In this document: one piece after another, positions 1 to 17,165 of the stretch
Layout of the letters: each line of letters opens with the position of its first letter
How positions within the stretch are numbered: the first letter of the stretch is position 1
NCBI RefSeq assembly: GCF_000344135.1
Contig: NZ_BAOP01000021.1
Location: forward strand, 1 to 64,000
Length of the DNA stretch: 64,000 nucleotides
DNA from: Gordonia malaquae NBRC 108250
GTDB taxonomy: Bacteria > Actinomycetota > Actinomycetes > Mycobacteriales > Mycobacteriaceae
Reading direction: 5' to 3'
The notes under the pieces: model-generated
What the model was told of the DNA's origin: nothing
Databases searched by the model: none
Seen by the model: only the letters and a program-made list of their open reading frames with translations
Made by a program: the position numbers and the translations under genes

Positions 1-84
1 CCTATCAGGCTGGTTTCCGCTCTGCAACCTCGTCTGTGCTCCGTTTCCGGATTGCAGTTGATCTGGTTGGTTGAGCGGTTTTCA

Positions 85-114
85 ACTGTACCCTCCCCGA
101 TCTCGGTCTTGCAA
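85..114 (-). promoter_or_regulatory. possible promoter reading off the left edge
   Basis: On the minus strand a TTGCAA hexamer (114-109) and a TACAGT hexamer (90-85) are separated by 18 bases, a plausible sigma-A-type promoter. It lies downstream of tyrS and points out of the window. In fast-growing mycobacteria an rRNA operon lies downstream of tyrS, so this could be part of an rrn leader, but no rRNA sequence is visible here. Nothing else was recognised in bases 1-204. Confidence 0.25.
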
Positions 115-204
115 CCGGCCGGGGTGGAGTTGATGTCTGCACGGTGTCGCGCTGACTTCGAATAAGTTACACAGCTGTCGCGGTGAGGACAAACCCGCAG
201 GTCA

Positions 205-1485
205 TCACCCGATACGCGCGCCGGCGAAGGTCTTCTTCCCTCGACGGAGCACCAGCCAGCGGCCGTGGAGCAGGTCGTCGACCCCGGGAGTCCAGTCTGC
301 GTCGGTGATCTTGACGTTGTTCACGTAGGCGCCGCCTTCGTCGATCGCACGACGTGCCGCCTTGTTGCCGTCGGCCAGCCCGGACTCGACGAGCAGATTG
401 ACGATCGTCGGCGTCGCGCCTGTGTCGAACTCGGCGACGCCGGTCTCCGACAGCGCTGCGGCGAGGGTGCCTTCGTCAAGACCGTCGAGCTCTCCCCTGC
501 CAAACAGCGCCTGGCTGGCGAGTTCTGCGGCAGCGGTCATGTCGGCGCCGTGAATGAGCGTGGTGAGTTCGGCGGCGAGTCGCTTCTGTGCGAGTCGAAG
601 GAACGGCTTCTCCGCGGTGGCCTGCTCGAGTTCGGCGATCTCCTCACGCGAGAGGAAGGTGAACCACTTGAGGTAGCCGACGACATCGGCGTCGGCGGTG
701 TTCACGAAGTACTGGTACCACGCGTACGGGCTTGTCAGCTCGGGGTCGAGCCAGACGCTTCCACCACCAGTCGATTTGCCGAACTTCTTGCCGTCGGCTG
801 ACGTCACCAGCGGGACGGTCAGCGCGTGGGCGGATGCTCCGTCGACCTTGCGGATGAGGTCGACGCCGCCGACGATGTTGCCCCACTGATCAGAACCGCC
901 GATCTGGAGGCTCGCCCCGTAGCGGCGGTGAAGCTGGAGGTAGTCGTGCGACTGCAGGAGGAGGTAGCTGAACTCCGTGTAGCTGATGCCGTCCGATTCG
1001 AGCCTGCGCTTGACCGTCTCTCGGGCGAGCATGACATTCACCGAGAAGTGCTTTCCGACATCCCGGAGGAACTCGATGGTGCTGAGCCCTCCCGTCCAAT
1101 CCATGTTGTTCACCAACACTGCACCGGTAGCGGAGTCGTTGATGTCCACGAACCGTTCGAGCTGGCCGACGATCTTCTCGGCCCACCCTGCGACAGTGTC
1201 GGTCGAGTTCATCGACCGCTCGCCGACGTCCCTGGGGTCACCGATCAGCCCGGTGGCGCCACCGGAGAGGACGATGGGACGGTGCCCGGCGAGTTGGAAG
1301 CGTCGAAGCGTCAACAGCGGGACGAGGTGTCCTGCGTGGAGGCTCGACGCTGTCGGATCGAAGCCGGCGTAGAGCGAGATCGGACCGGAGTCGAGCGATT
1401 CGCGGAGCGCGTCGCGGTCGGTGGTCTGACCGATCAGTCCACGCCATTCGAGTTCGTAGAGGATGTTCTCGGTCACTCGGCTCAC
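205..1485 (-). CDS. tyrS: tyrosyl-tRNA synthetase
   Basis: Class I aminoacyl-tRNA synthetase that activates tyrosine and charges tRNA-Tyr in the cytoplasm. The 426-aa protein has the normal bacterial length. The HIGH-type motif appears as HAGH (about residues 50-53), the KMSKS-type loop as KFGKS (about 230-236), and tyrosine-pocket sequence [12 protein letters not shown] precedes HAGH. The last ~65 residues ([20 protein letters not shown] onward) form an S4 RNA-binding domain. The start is GTG, overlapping the stop of the upstream Trm112-like gene as GTGA, so the two are probably translationally coupled. It is the last gene of the minus-strand run that also holds the lipase/acyl-CoA-synthetase fusion. 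The identity is secure. Confidence 0.97.
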   Translation of the reverse strand: MSRVTENILYELEWRGLIGQTTDRDALRESLDSGPISLYAGFDPTASSLHAGHLVPLLTLRRFQLAGHRPIVLSGGATGLIGDPRDVGERSMNSTDTVAGWAEKIVGQLERFVDINDSATGAVLVNNMDWTGGLSTIEFLRDVGKHFSVNVMLARETVKRRLESDGISYTEFSYLLLQSHDYLQLHRRYGASLQIGGSDQWGNIVGGVDLIRKVDGASAHALTVPLVTSADGKKFGKSTGGGSVWLDPELTSPYAWYQYFVNTADADVVGYLKWFTFLSREEIAELEQATAEKPFLRLAQKRLAAELTTLIHGADMTAAAELASQALFGRGELDGLDEGTLAAALSETGVAEFDTGATPTIVNLLVESGLADGNKAARRAIDEGGAYVNNVKITDADWTPGVDDLLHGRWLVLRRGKKTFAGARIG

Positions 1486-1703
1486 TGTCCGTTCTTCGTC
1501 ATGAGGGCGCGGTGCTCGTCGTCGGAGACTGCGCGTGCGTCGTCGATCAGCATGTTCGGGATGCCCAGCTCGTCGATCCCGTAGGCCACCTGCAGCCGCG
1601 GGTTGTACAGCTCATCCCCCGCGTTGATCAGTTCACCGAGATCCTGCGGGCAGACGAGCCGGTCGCGGACGACCGGGTCGAGACGTTCAGCGCGTGTGCT
1701 CAT
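1482..1703 (-). CDS. Trm112/UPF0434-like small protein, zinc ligands mostly lost
   Basis: A 73-aa protein with the Trm112-family outline: [18 protein letters not shown] near the N-terminus and a [19 protein letters not shown] segment matching the family's 'YPVRDGIPVMLVDEAR' C-terminal half. Canonical members bind zinc through two CxxC-type pairs; here only one cysteine (in VCPQD) remains, so metal binding is probably lost. Trm112 proteins usually act as partners or activators of methyltransferases; what this one does is unknown. It starts 12 bp after the fusion-enzyme gene ends and overlaps the tyrS start by 4 bp, so it is co-transcribed with both. Family assignment is fairly sure, function is not. 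Confidence 0.75.
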   Translation of the reverse strand: MSTRAERLDPVVRDRLVCPQDLGELINAGDELYNPRLQVAYGIDELGIPNMLIDDARAVSDDEHRALMTKNGQ

Positions 1704-1714
1704 GAGTCCTCAGG

Positions 1715-4700
1715 CTACTCGGCCACGTCGACGACGCCGTCGACCGTCTCGTCCTGCACGGTGGGCCAGGCCCAATCGATGGTCTTGGCCACGCTCGCGG
1801 TGTAACGGCGGTAACGGCCTTCCGAATCCCGGTACCAGACCTTCGGTCCGGGCTTCGGGACACCACGGGCGACGAGCCCCGTGGCGATCGGACGGAACGA
1901 CTCCGACACCGGGATCGAGTCGGTGACCCAGATGATGTCCGGGCGATCGGCGGCCTCCAGTTCGCCGAGCCCGACTCGGAGCATGGTCGGCGTGAGCGAC
2001 GGCCCGTCCGCACGCAGACTGATCGCGGCCACCGCGAGCTGGGCGCCGGCGTGGCGGACGCCGTAGACGGCGACCTGCTCGACCACGGGCAGCTCCGACA
2101 GTGCATTCTGAATCGGTGCGGGATACACGACCCCGCGGGCGGTCCGGATCACTCCCTGGGCCGAGCCCATGTACCAGAGGTCGCCGTCGGCGTCGGCGCG
2201 GAACAGGCTGCCGGACACCTCCCAGCGGTCGTGGGAGCGGAACACGTCACGGAGGACGAGTCCGGCGGCGTCGAACTTCTGCGCGGCATGCGAGACGAGC
2301 ATCCCGACCTCACCCGGGTTGGCCTCGCGGATAAAACCGCTGTCTCGATCGACTGCCAACTGGTCGGTGTCGGTGTCGTAGGCCGCGATCCGCACGTTGT
2401 TGGTCTCGGGCAGCGAACGGCCCATGGCGCCGATCTTGTTTCCGTCGACGTTGGCGAGGATCGCCGAGCCGTCGGCGGTGGCGAAGAACTCCAGGACCTT
2501 GGCCTTCGGAAGGGCCTCTCGGATCTCGGTCCAGAGTCCGGACGTGAGGCCCGAACCCATGAAGAGTCGGACAGTCGCGAGTTGGGCAGCGTCGAAATCG
2601 TCCCGGCGAATGATCTCGGCGAGCATCGACCACGTGTAGGACACGACTGTGACGCCGTAGTGGCGCACTTCGAAGGCGAAGCGCTCGGGGTCGACACCGT
2701 TGGAGAGCGCGATGCGCGAGCGTCCGGCGACCGTGGCACCGAGTGTCGTGAGCAGACCTGATGCGTGGTGCAGCGGCGGGAGGCAGTACACGGTGTCCCG
2801 GTTCGAGAGGCCTGCCGCGGCCGCCGCGCCGAACGCCGACATGGCGAAGCGGTGATTGGTGATCGACCAACGCGAGATACGGCCGTTGATCTTGGTGAAG
2901 AGGATGAACGCGAGGTCGCCCGCGAGGCCGGGGTCGCGTCGGTACCAGACCGGCATTCGCACCTTGTCCGGATCGATCTGCTCCATGTCGACGATCGAGA
3001 CACCGTCGGCTCGGTCGATGACACGTTGATCACCGCCGCCGAGCACCAGGACCCTGTCGCTGACCGCGGTCGCCACGTCGAGGTGGTTCGGGTCGGTGAG
3101 GATCACGTTGGTGTCGGCCAAGGTCAACATCTCGGGGAGGTCGTCGCCAGACGACACGATCACCGCGACAGCGCCGAGACGCGACAGCGCGGCGACGACG
3201 ACGAGCGCGGACGGACGAGTGTCCATCAACACGCCGACGTGTTCACCTGGGCGGATGCCGCATTCGATGAGACCGGCGACCACGTTGTCGATACGCGTGT
3301 TGACCTGGTCGTGCGTGAGGACGCGGTTCTCGAAGAGGAACAGTTCGTCGTTGGGGGTCCGTTTCTCGTTCTCGCTCATGAGTTTGGCGAGCGAGATCCG
3401 CGTGGACGGCTGGATCTGGCCGAGCCGGAACAAGCGTGGAACCGTCCGCACCGATTCGGATGCGACGGCGACGGTCGTCCGCTGGATGGAGGAGACCGCC
3501 TCGATGAGTTCTTTGGAGACAGCCGTGCCGGCACCTGCGACCTGCCCGACTCCGTAGGTGAGTCGATTCGCCCAGCTGATTCCGCTGCCGCTGGTGACCG
3601 ACGCATCCATCTCGTGTGCGGCTTCGGGTCGGGGCCCCTTGGCGTCACGCCACAGGATCCACTCCGCAGTGGTCGGCCACGACATGCGGCCTGCGGTCGA
3701 GCCGACGACAAGTCCGAAGTGGCCCGCGGGAATCGTCGATTCGAAGACGTCGGCCTCGGGCGCCGCTCGCCGGATGCCGCGGACGGCCACCGGTTGGCCG
3801 ATGTCGTCGGTCTCGCCGACGAAGGCGAGAACGGGACAGGTGATGTCGCTCATCGACACGACGTCGCCGTCGATGACGAACCCGCCGGACATCATCCGGT
3901 TGTGGACCACGAACTGTCGCATAAGTTCGGCGACCGCGGGGCCGGACCATGCCACCCACCCCTCCTGCTCGATGAAACGACGCTGGTCCTCGCGTGGGAG
4001 GAGCGCATCACGGTCGTGGAGCCTGCGGAGGAAGTCGATACGACTCTTGGCCGTCTTGACCGGATCGGCGAGCTGGAATCCGGTACGCGCCAACCAGCTC
4101 GGAACCCAGATGTTGGAGAAGACCCGGTCGCCGAGGAACTCGACACCCGGCACGACGAGGTTCGCCGGCAGACCGAGGGGCATGGCGGCAGTGATGTCGA
4201 CGGGACTGCCATAGGTGACCAGACTCGCCAATCCTTCGGCGCGCCGGTAGGCGGCGGTCTGATAGGCGAACATGCCGCCCTGCGAGTATCCGCCCAGGTG
4301 CACGTCTCGGCCGACGATGCCGCGTACGAGGTCGATCGCACGACTGATCGCCATCACATGGTCGGTGAGAGTGCGTTCCATGCCGCCCTCTTCGTGATCC
4401 GGCGATCCGAAGTCGATGACCCACGGAATGATTCCGTGGCGATGCAGCACGGAGACGGCCCCGTTGTTCTCGGTGACGTCGTAGACGTTCGCCGAGACCA
4501 TCATCGGCGGGATGAGGATGATGTGCGACGCGCCGTCACCGGCGTCGTCCGGGAAGTACCTCCGCAGGCGGAACATCTTCTCGGTCTCGACGACTCGGAA
4601 GGGCGCGGGCTGTGTTCCGGTCTCCAAACCGCCGAGGCGGATGACCTCCAGCCCGTTCTGCGCGGTCGCGACGATCCGGCCGACAGCGGCCCCTACCTTG

Positions 4701-4747
4701 GGCAGTCCCACAGCGGTCCCTCTCTCCGCCGCGGCATCGGTCGTCAC
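1715..4747 (-). CDS. bifunctional alpha/beta-hydrolase (lipase-like) / acyl-CoA synthetase-like protein
   Basis: A 1010-aa fusion matching the M. tuberculosis Rv1683 type (lipase plus long-chain acyl-CoA synthetase, linked to triacylglycerol metabolism), which also lies between arg genes and tyrS. Residues ~50-370 are an alpha/beta hydrolase related to PHA synthases: oxyanion-region IPPMMVSANVYDVT, nucleophile elbow GGYSQGG, later Asp and His regions (FVGETDDIG, PAGHFG). Residues ~440-1000 have the ANL adenylating fold (LPPLHHASG, GVVYPAPIQNAL), but the phosphate-binding A3 loop that normally reads (Y/F)TSGTTGxPK is LFTKINGRISRW here, lacking the Gly/Ser/Thr-rich core. The synthetase half may therefore be weak, altered or dead. 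Start is GTG. Followed after 12 bp by the Trm112-like gene. Confidence 0.88.
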   Translation of the reverse strand: MTTDAAAERGTAVGLPKVGAAVGRIVATAQNGLEVIRLGGLETGTQPAPFRVVETEKMFRLRRYFPDDAGDGASHIILIPPMMVSANVYDVTENNGAVSVLHRHGIIPWVIDFGSPDHEEGGMERTLTDHVMAISRAIDLVRGIVGRDVHLGGYSQGGMFAYQTAAYRRAEGLASLVTYGSPVDITAAMPLGLPANLVVPGVEFLGDRVFSNIWVPSWLARTGFQLADPVKTAKSRIDFLRRLHDRDALLPREDQRRFIEQEGWVAWSGPAVAELMRQFVVHNRMMSGGFVIDGDVVSMSDITCPVLAFVGETDDIGQPVAVRGIRRAAPEADVFESTIPAGHFGLVVGSTAGRMSWPTTAEWILWRDAKGPRPEAAHEMDASVTSGSGISWANRLTYGVGQVAGAGTAVSKELIEAVSSIQRTTVAVASESVRTVPRLFRLGQIQPSTRISLAKLMSENEKRTPNDELFLFENRVLTHDQVNTRIDNVVAGLIECGIRPGEHVGVLMDTRPSALVVVAALSRLGAVAVIVSSGDDLPEMLTLADTNVILTDPNHLDVATAVSDRVLVLGGGDQRVIDRADGVSIVDMEQIDPDKVRMPVWYRRDPGLAGDLAFILFTKINGRISRWSITNHRFAMSAFGAAAAAGLSNRDTVYCLPPLHHASGLLTTLGATVAGRSRIALSNGVDPERFAFEVRHYGVTVVSYTWSMLAEIIRRDDFDAAQLATVRLFMGSGLTSGLWTEIREALPKAKVLEFFATADGSAILANVDGNKIGAMGRSLPETNNVRIAAYDTDTDQLAVDRDSGFIREANPGEVGMLVSHAAQKFDAAGLVLRDVFRSHDRWEVSGSLFRADADGDLWYMGSAQGVIRTARGVVYPAPIQNALSELPVVEQVAVYGVRHAGAQLAVAAISLRADGPSLTPTMLRVGLGELEAADRPDIIWVTDSIPVSESFRPIATGLVARGVPKPGPKVWYRDSEGRYRRYTASVAKTIDWAWPTVQDETVDGVVDVAE

Positions 4748-4859
4748 CGCTGATGCGGGTCCGCGACGCGCATCACCTTACCCGTTGCGCGCGGTAGCAG
4801 ACACGTCGTGCCGACCCAATGCACAAAACTGTCAGAGACGTTCGTCTCACCGGCTGCGC

Positions 4860-8982
<4,123 letters not shown>

Positions 8983-8986
<4 letters not shown>

Positions 8987-9875
8987 GATTCGACCCCTTC
9001 TCCAAGGTCCGCGACGACCGACGTTCCTGCCGTCGACGCGGTGAGCAATGCGGCCAGCACCGCGTGCGGTTCCCGGCCGTCGATGACGTGAGCTGCGCCG
9101 ATACCCGATTCGACGGCCCGCAGGCACGCCTCCATCTTCGGGACCATGCCGGCGTCGAGCCTCGGCAGCAAGGCCGCGACCTGCGAGACGCTGATAGTCG
9201 AGACGAGCGACGACCGATCGGGCCAGTCGGTGTACAGACCCTCGACATCGGTGAGCATCACGAGGTGTTCAGCTTGCAGAGCCGCAGCGATCGCCCCCGC
9301 AGCGGTGTCCGCGTTGATGTTGTGCACCACGCCGTCGGCATCGGGCGCGATCGTGGAGATCACCGGGATGCGACCCGCGGCGATCAGGTCGTCGACGGCA
9401 GACGTGTCGACCGCGGTGATGTCGCCGACGAGGCCGATGTCGGTGGGCTCACCGTCGACCATCACGGAACGACGCGACGCCGTGAACAGGTGGGCGTCCT
9501 CGCCGGTGATTCCCACCGCATACGGGCCGTGCCGATTGATCAGGCCGACGAGTTCACGTCCGACCTGCCCGAACAGCACCATGCGGGCCACGTCCATCAC
9601 CTCGGGGGTCGTGACGCGGAAACCGCCCCGGAACTCGCCGTCGAGGCCGAGTCGGGCGAGCATCGCGGAGATCTGCGGACCTCCGCCGTGCACCACGATC
9701 GGATGGATGCCGCAGGCCCGCAAGAGGACCATGTCGGCGGCGAAAGCCGCCTTCAGCTCGTCGTCGACCATCGCGTTTCCGCCGTACTTGACCACAACCC
9801 GCTTGCCGTGGAGGGCTTGCAGTGCGGGCAGTGATTCGGCGATGATCCCGGCTTTCGCCAGCGGCGTGAGGTCGG

Positions 9876-9879
<4 letters not shown>
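8983..9879 (-). CDS. argB: acetylglutamate kinase
   Basis: Phosphorylates N-acetylglutamate, the second step of the acetylated arginine pathway and commonly the arginine-inhibited step. 298 aa. Amino-acid-kinase motifs are clear: [10 protein letters not shown] near residue 30, [17 protein letters not shown] near 65, and the nucleotide-binding [29 protein letters not shown] near 200. Overlaps argJ at its start and argD at its stop by 4 bp each, showing strict translational coupling in the operon. Confidence 0.97.
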
Positions 9880-12247
<2,368 letters not shown>

Positions 12248-12270
12248 TCAGTGCAGACGAGCTGCGCGAG

Positions 12271-13410
12271 TCACTGCCGCAGTGTCAGCACCGTGATCTC
12301 CGGGGGCGCCAACACCCGGACAGGCGGACCCCACGCACCTGTCCCCCGCGTCACGTACACCGGCGTTCCGTCGACGTCGCCCCAGCCGGCGCGCACCGGC
12401 TGCTGCAGCGCGACGATGTAGGTGTTCGGCCAGAGCTGACCGTCGTGCGTGTGGCCGGACAACTGCAGTTCGGCGCCCCCGTACTGGGCTGCGTCGAACG
12501 CCTGCTTCGGCTGGTGTGCAAGCAGGATCAGCGGCCGAGAGGTGTCACGGCCGCCGAGAGCGGCGCGGTAGTCGGGTTCGTACGGGGCGGGCGCGGTCGC
12601 GTCGTACACACCCGCCAGGTCGACCACACCGTCACCCTTGCGAAGTTCCACGCGCTGATTGCGCAGCACCGCGATGCCGAGCGTCTCCCAGAAGTCGAGC
12701 CACGCACCGCCGTCGTCGACGTAATACTCGTGGTTGCCGCTGATCGCGAACACGCCGAGTGGTGCGTGCAGATCACGGAGAGGCTCGAGGTCGGCGCCGA
12801 CCTTCGCGACGGTGCCGTCGGTGAGGTCTCCGCCGAGCACGATCAGATCGGGGTCGGTCGCGTTGACCCGATCGACGACCTCACGAGTGAATCCGACGCC
12901 GCGCGCCGGACCGACGTGCACGTCGGTCACCAAGGCCACCCGGACGCCGTCGAACGAGGCGGGCAGCTTGGCGACCCGCGCGTCGACGTCGACGATCCGG
13001 GGGTTCGCGGCCTCCGTCAGTCCGTAGCCGGTCAGCGCCGACGCCACCACGACGACGACCGCAGTCGCCGGTGCGAGCACACGTCGACTCAATCCCCCGC
13101 CGGATTCACCACGCAGTCTTCGGCTGAGCCTGACGACGACGGATGCAAGACCGATCAGGACTATCCCGATCGCCAAGTAGTAGACGGCGGCCGCCCAGGT
13201 GAATCCGATGAAACCGATCGGCCGAGCCCACGACGGGTCGAGAGTGTCGCCGACCTGGAACGCAGCCGCCGTCGACGCCCCGAGCACCACAAGGGCGACG
13301 TTCGCGACCAGCGCCCGGCGTCCGGTGAGTCCGGGCGCCCTGACCAGCCTGCGATGCAGCCAGAAGGTGATCAGCGCGGCGACTGCGACCTCGACAACGG
13401 AGCGGATCAC
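12271..13410 (-). CDS. membrane-anchored metallophosphoesterase (YkuE-like)
   Basis: 379 aa. Residues 1-130 contain about four hydrophobic helices (for example VVEVAVAALITFWL, ALVANVALVVLGAS, VYYLAIGIVLIGLASVVV, TAVVVVVASALTGYGL). The rest is a calcineurin-type metallophosphoesterase with the ordered metal motifs DVHVG, GGDLTDG, GNHEYY and SGHTHDGQLWP. The substrate is unknown; relatives act on phospholipid-linked or nucleotide-sugar phosphates or have unassigned phosphodiesterase activity. The GTG start overlaps the pheT stop as GTGA, so it is coupled to pheT. Domain assignment is secure, biological role is not. Confidence 0.9.
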   Translation of the reverse strand: MIRSVVEVAVAALITFWLHRRLVRAPGLTGRRALVANVALVVLGASTAAAFQVGDTLDPSWARPIGFIGFTWAAAVYYLAIGIVLIGLASVVVRLSRRLRGESGGGLSRRVLAPATAVVVVVASALTGYGLTEAANPRIVDVDARVAKLPASFDGVRVALVTDVHVGPARGVGFTREVVDRVNATDPDLIVLGGDLTDGTVAKVGADLEPLRDLHAPLGVFAISGNHEYYVDDGGAWLDFWETLGIAVLRNQRVELRKGDGVVDLAGVYDATAPAPYEPDYRAALGGRDTSRPLILLAHQPKQAFDAAQYGGAELQLSGHTHDGQLWPNTYIVALQQPVRAGWGDVDGTPVYVTRGTGAWGPPVRVLAPPEITVLTLRQ

Positions 13411-15887
13411 CGCAGGCGGGCTCCGACACGTTCCGTCGCACGCGCGACCGCTGACAGCTTGGCTGCGGTGGCGTCGTCCTCGGTGAGCGTCCGATCGTCG
13501 GCCCGGAAGGTGAGCGCGAACGTCAGCGACTTGTTGCCCTCGCCGACCTGCTCACCGGTGAACACGTCGAACAGGGTGATCGCTTCGAGCAGCTCGCCCG
13601 CGCCGTCACGAAGGGCGTCGAGCACCTGCTGGGCCGGGACCTCGGCAGCCACCACGACATTCACGTCCTGCAGAACTGCCGGGAAAGGCGACACCTTCGG
13701 CGACGGCAGCACCTGGACCAGCGGCAACGCGTCGACGTCGATCTCCACGGCGCACAGCCGTGCGGGCAAGCCGGAACGTTCGAGCACCGCCGGGTGGAGT
13801 TCACCGGCATGCCCGACGACCACTCCGTCGACCTCCAGACGTGCGCAACGACCGGGATGCCACGGAAGCTCGTCGTCGGCGACCAGCGTCAACTCGACGC
13901 CTGCGGCCGCAGCGATCTCGCGCGCGGCGGCGAACGCGTCGTACGCGTCGGCGGCGCGACCGGGACCCCACGGGCCCGCGGGATCGCGGAGTCCGGTGAG
14001 GACGGCGGCAGCGTGCAACGGCTGCCGCGGCAAAGACGCGTCGAGGGCGGCCAACTCGTCGTCGGTCGGACGTCCGCTCACATCCAGTGCGCCGACCGTC
14101 GGGCCCTGGTCACCGCTGAGGACGACCTGTCCGATCGTGTACAGCGCAAGGTCGCGGCGTCCTCGCGCGATGTTGCGCGCCGCCATCTCGAGCAGACCCG
14201 GCAGCAGAGTCGTATTCAGTTGGGGACGGTCGGACTCGAGCGGGTTCAGCACCGAGACCGCAGCCCGACGCGGATCGTCGTCCGCGAGACCCCAGGTGTC
14301 GAAGACACCCGCAGGCATGAAGGGATACGGAAGCACTTCGACGAAGCCGTCGGCAGCGAGTGCGACACCGATCGCCCGGCGGCGACGCTGCGCCGCCGTC
14401 AGTCCGGTGCCGCCGGGAGCGCGCGGAACAACGGCCGGAATGTCCTCGAGACCTTCCAGGCGCAGCACCTCTTCCACCAGATCTGCCCGCTGCCGCAGGT
14501 CGGGACGCCACGACGGCGGGGTCACCGCCAGCAACTCGCCGGAGTCGTCGACGGAGCAGCCGACTTCCCGCAACCGTGCGGCCGTGGTGCCTGCGGCATA
14601 CGTCACGCCCGCGGTCGTGTCGGGCTCGTCGGCGGCGATCTGAATCGCGGCGACCGGCGCCACGTCGACGCGAACATCGGCGATCGGGCCTGCGACCTGT
14701 CCACCCGCCAGTTCGACGATCAGCGACGCGCCCCGATCGGAGGCCACCGCTGTCAGTTCCGGATCGACCAGACGCTCGAAGCGCTTCTGCGCCTCTGAGC
14801 TCATCTTGTGACGCTTGCCGGTCCGGAACACGCGGACCTGATCGAAGTTCGCAGCTTCCAGGAGGACCGTGGTCGTCGAATCGGTGACCTCGGTCGACGC
14901 GCCGCCCATCACACCGGCAAGTGCAATCGGGCCCGAGTCGTCGGCGATGACCACGTCTTCCGGGTCGAGCGTGCGGACCACCCCGTCGAGCGTCTCGAGA
15001 GTCTCGCCGACCCGCGCCGAGCGGACAGTGACCGTGCCCTGCACCTTGTCTGCGTCGAACGCGTGAAGCGGCTGGCCCAGTTCGATCATCACGTAGTTCG
15101 TGACGTCGACGATCGCCGAGATCGGCCGGATGCCAGCCACCATGAGCCGCTTGGCGATCCACCACGGCGACGACGCCGTCGCGTCGACCCCGGTGATCAC
15201 CCGGCCGGTGTAGCGGGTCGCCGCACTGTCGGCGTCGATCGTGACGGGCCACGGCTCGCGGTCCACGTCGGCGGCGAGGGGCTCACCCGGCAGTCCGGCG
15301 TCGACGAACGGCACCGAGAACGCACTCGCCAGCTCGCGGCCGAGACCGCGCATCGAGAATGCGTACCCGCGGTCGGGCGTCACGTTGACGTCGATCGCCG
15401 TGTCGTCGAGACCGAGCACCTCGCGGGCGTCCGCGCCCGGCTTCGCCGTGCCGGGGGTCAGGACGAGGATGCCGGAATGGTCGTTGCCGACGCCGAGTTC
15501 GGTGACCGAGCAGATCATGCCGTCGGACGTCTTGCCGTACGTCTTGCGCGTCGCGATCTCGAACGGGCCAGGCAGGACGACTCCGGGAAGCGCGACGACG
15601 ACGAGGTCGCCGACTGCGAAGTTCCGCGCGCCGCACACGATGTCGCGGGGCGCGTCCTCCCCGACGTCCACCTGGCAGAAGCGGATCGGCTTCTTGAACT
15701 CGGTGAGCTCTTCGATCGCGGCGACGCGGCCGACGACGAGCGGCCCGGTGATCTCCGGGAACGGCTCGACGTCCTCGATCTCGAAACCGACGCGGACGAA
15801 GCCGGCGTCGATAGCGGCGGTCGACGCCGACCAGTCGGGGGTGCCCTTCTGCAGGACTTCGGTCAGCCAGGACTGTGGGAGTCGCAC
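13407..15887 (-). CDS. pheT: phenylalanyl-tRNA synthetase beta subunit
   Basis: Large subunit of the alpha2beta2 phenylalanyl-tRNA synthetase. 826 aa, normal for actinobacteria. Order: N-terminal MRLPQSWLTEVL, EMAP/tRNA-binding-like domain (about 40-150, with CQVDVGE, IVCGARNFAVGD), B3/B4 editing region (about 210-380, VTNYVMIELGQPLHAFDADK), B5 domain (about 400-480), the catalytic-like core and a C-terminal anticodon-binding FDX-ACB domain (SPFPAVLQDVNVVV to the end). The GTG at 15887 is chosen because it gives this family-typical N-terminus; reading further upstream runs into the pheS shadow frame. 34 bp separate it from pheS. Confidence 0.96.
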   Translation of the reverse strand: MRLPQSWLTEVLQKGTPDWSASTAAIDAGFVRVGFEIEDVEPFPEITGPLVVGRVAAIEELTEFKKPIRFCQVDVGEDAPRDIVCGARNFAVGDLVVVALPGVVLPGPFEIATRKTYGKTSDGMICSVTELGVGNDHSGILVLTPGTAKPGADAREVLGLDDTAIDVNVTPDRGYAFSMRGLGRELASAFSVPFVDAGLPGEPLAADVDREPWPVTIDADSAATRYTGRVITGVDATASSPWWIAKRLMVAGIRPISAIVDVTNYVMIELGQPLHAFDADKVQGTVTVRSARVGETLETLDGVVRTLDPEDVVIADDSGPIALAGVMGGASTEVTDSTTTVLLEAANFDQVRVFRTGKRHKMSSEAQKRFERLVDPELTAVASDRGASLIVELAGGQVAGPIADVRVDVAPVAAIQIAADEPDTTAGVTYAAGTTAARLREVGCSVDDSGELLAVTPPSWRPDLRQRADLVEEVLRLEGLEDIPAVVPRAPGGTGLTAAQRRRRAIGVALAADGFVEVLPYPFMPAGVFDTWGLADDDPRRAAVSVLNPLESDRPQLNTTLLPGLLEMAARNIARGRRDLALYTIGQVVLSGDQGPTVGALDVSGRPTDDELAALDASLPRQPLHAAAVLTGLRDPAGPWGPGRAADAYDAFAAAREIAAAAGVELTLVADDELPWHPGRCARLEVDGVVVGHAGELHPAVLERSGLPARLCAVEIDVDALPLVQVLPSPKVSPFPAVLQDVNVVVAAEVPAQQVLDALRDGAGELLEAITLFDVFTGEQVGEGNKSLTFALTFRADDRTLTEDDATAAKLSAVARATERVGARLR

Positions 15888-15921
15888 GGGGTAACCAATC
15901 TTCTTTCGTGTCGAACGGGTC

Positions 15922-17115
<1,194 letters not shown>

Positions 17116-17165
17116 TCACGCGATAAGGTCGACTCGTTCTGAATCGACCGAGGGGGATTTCTCGC

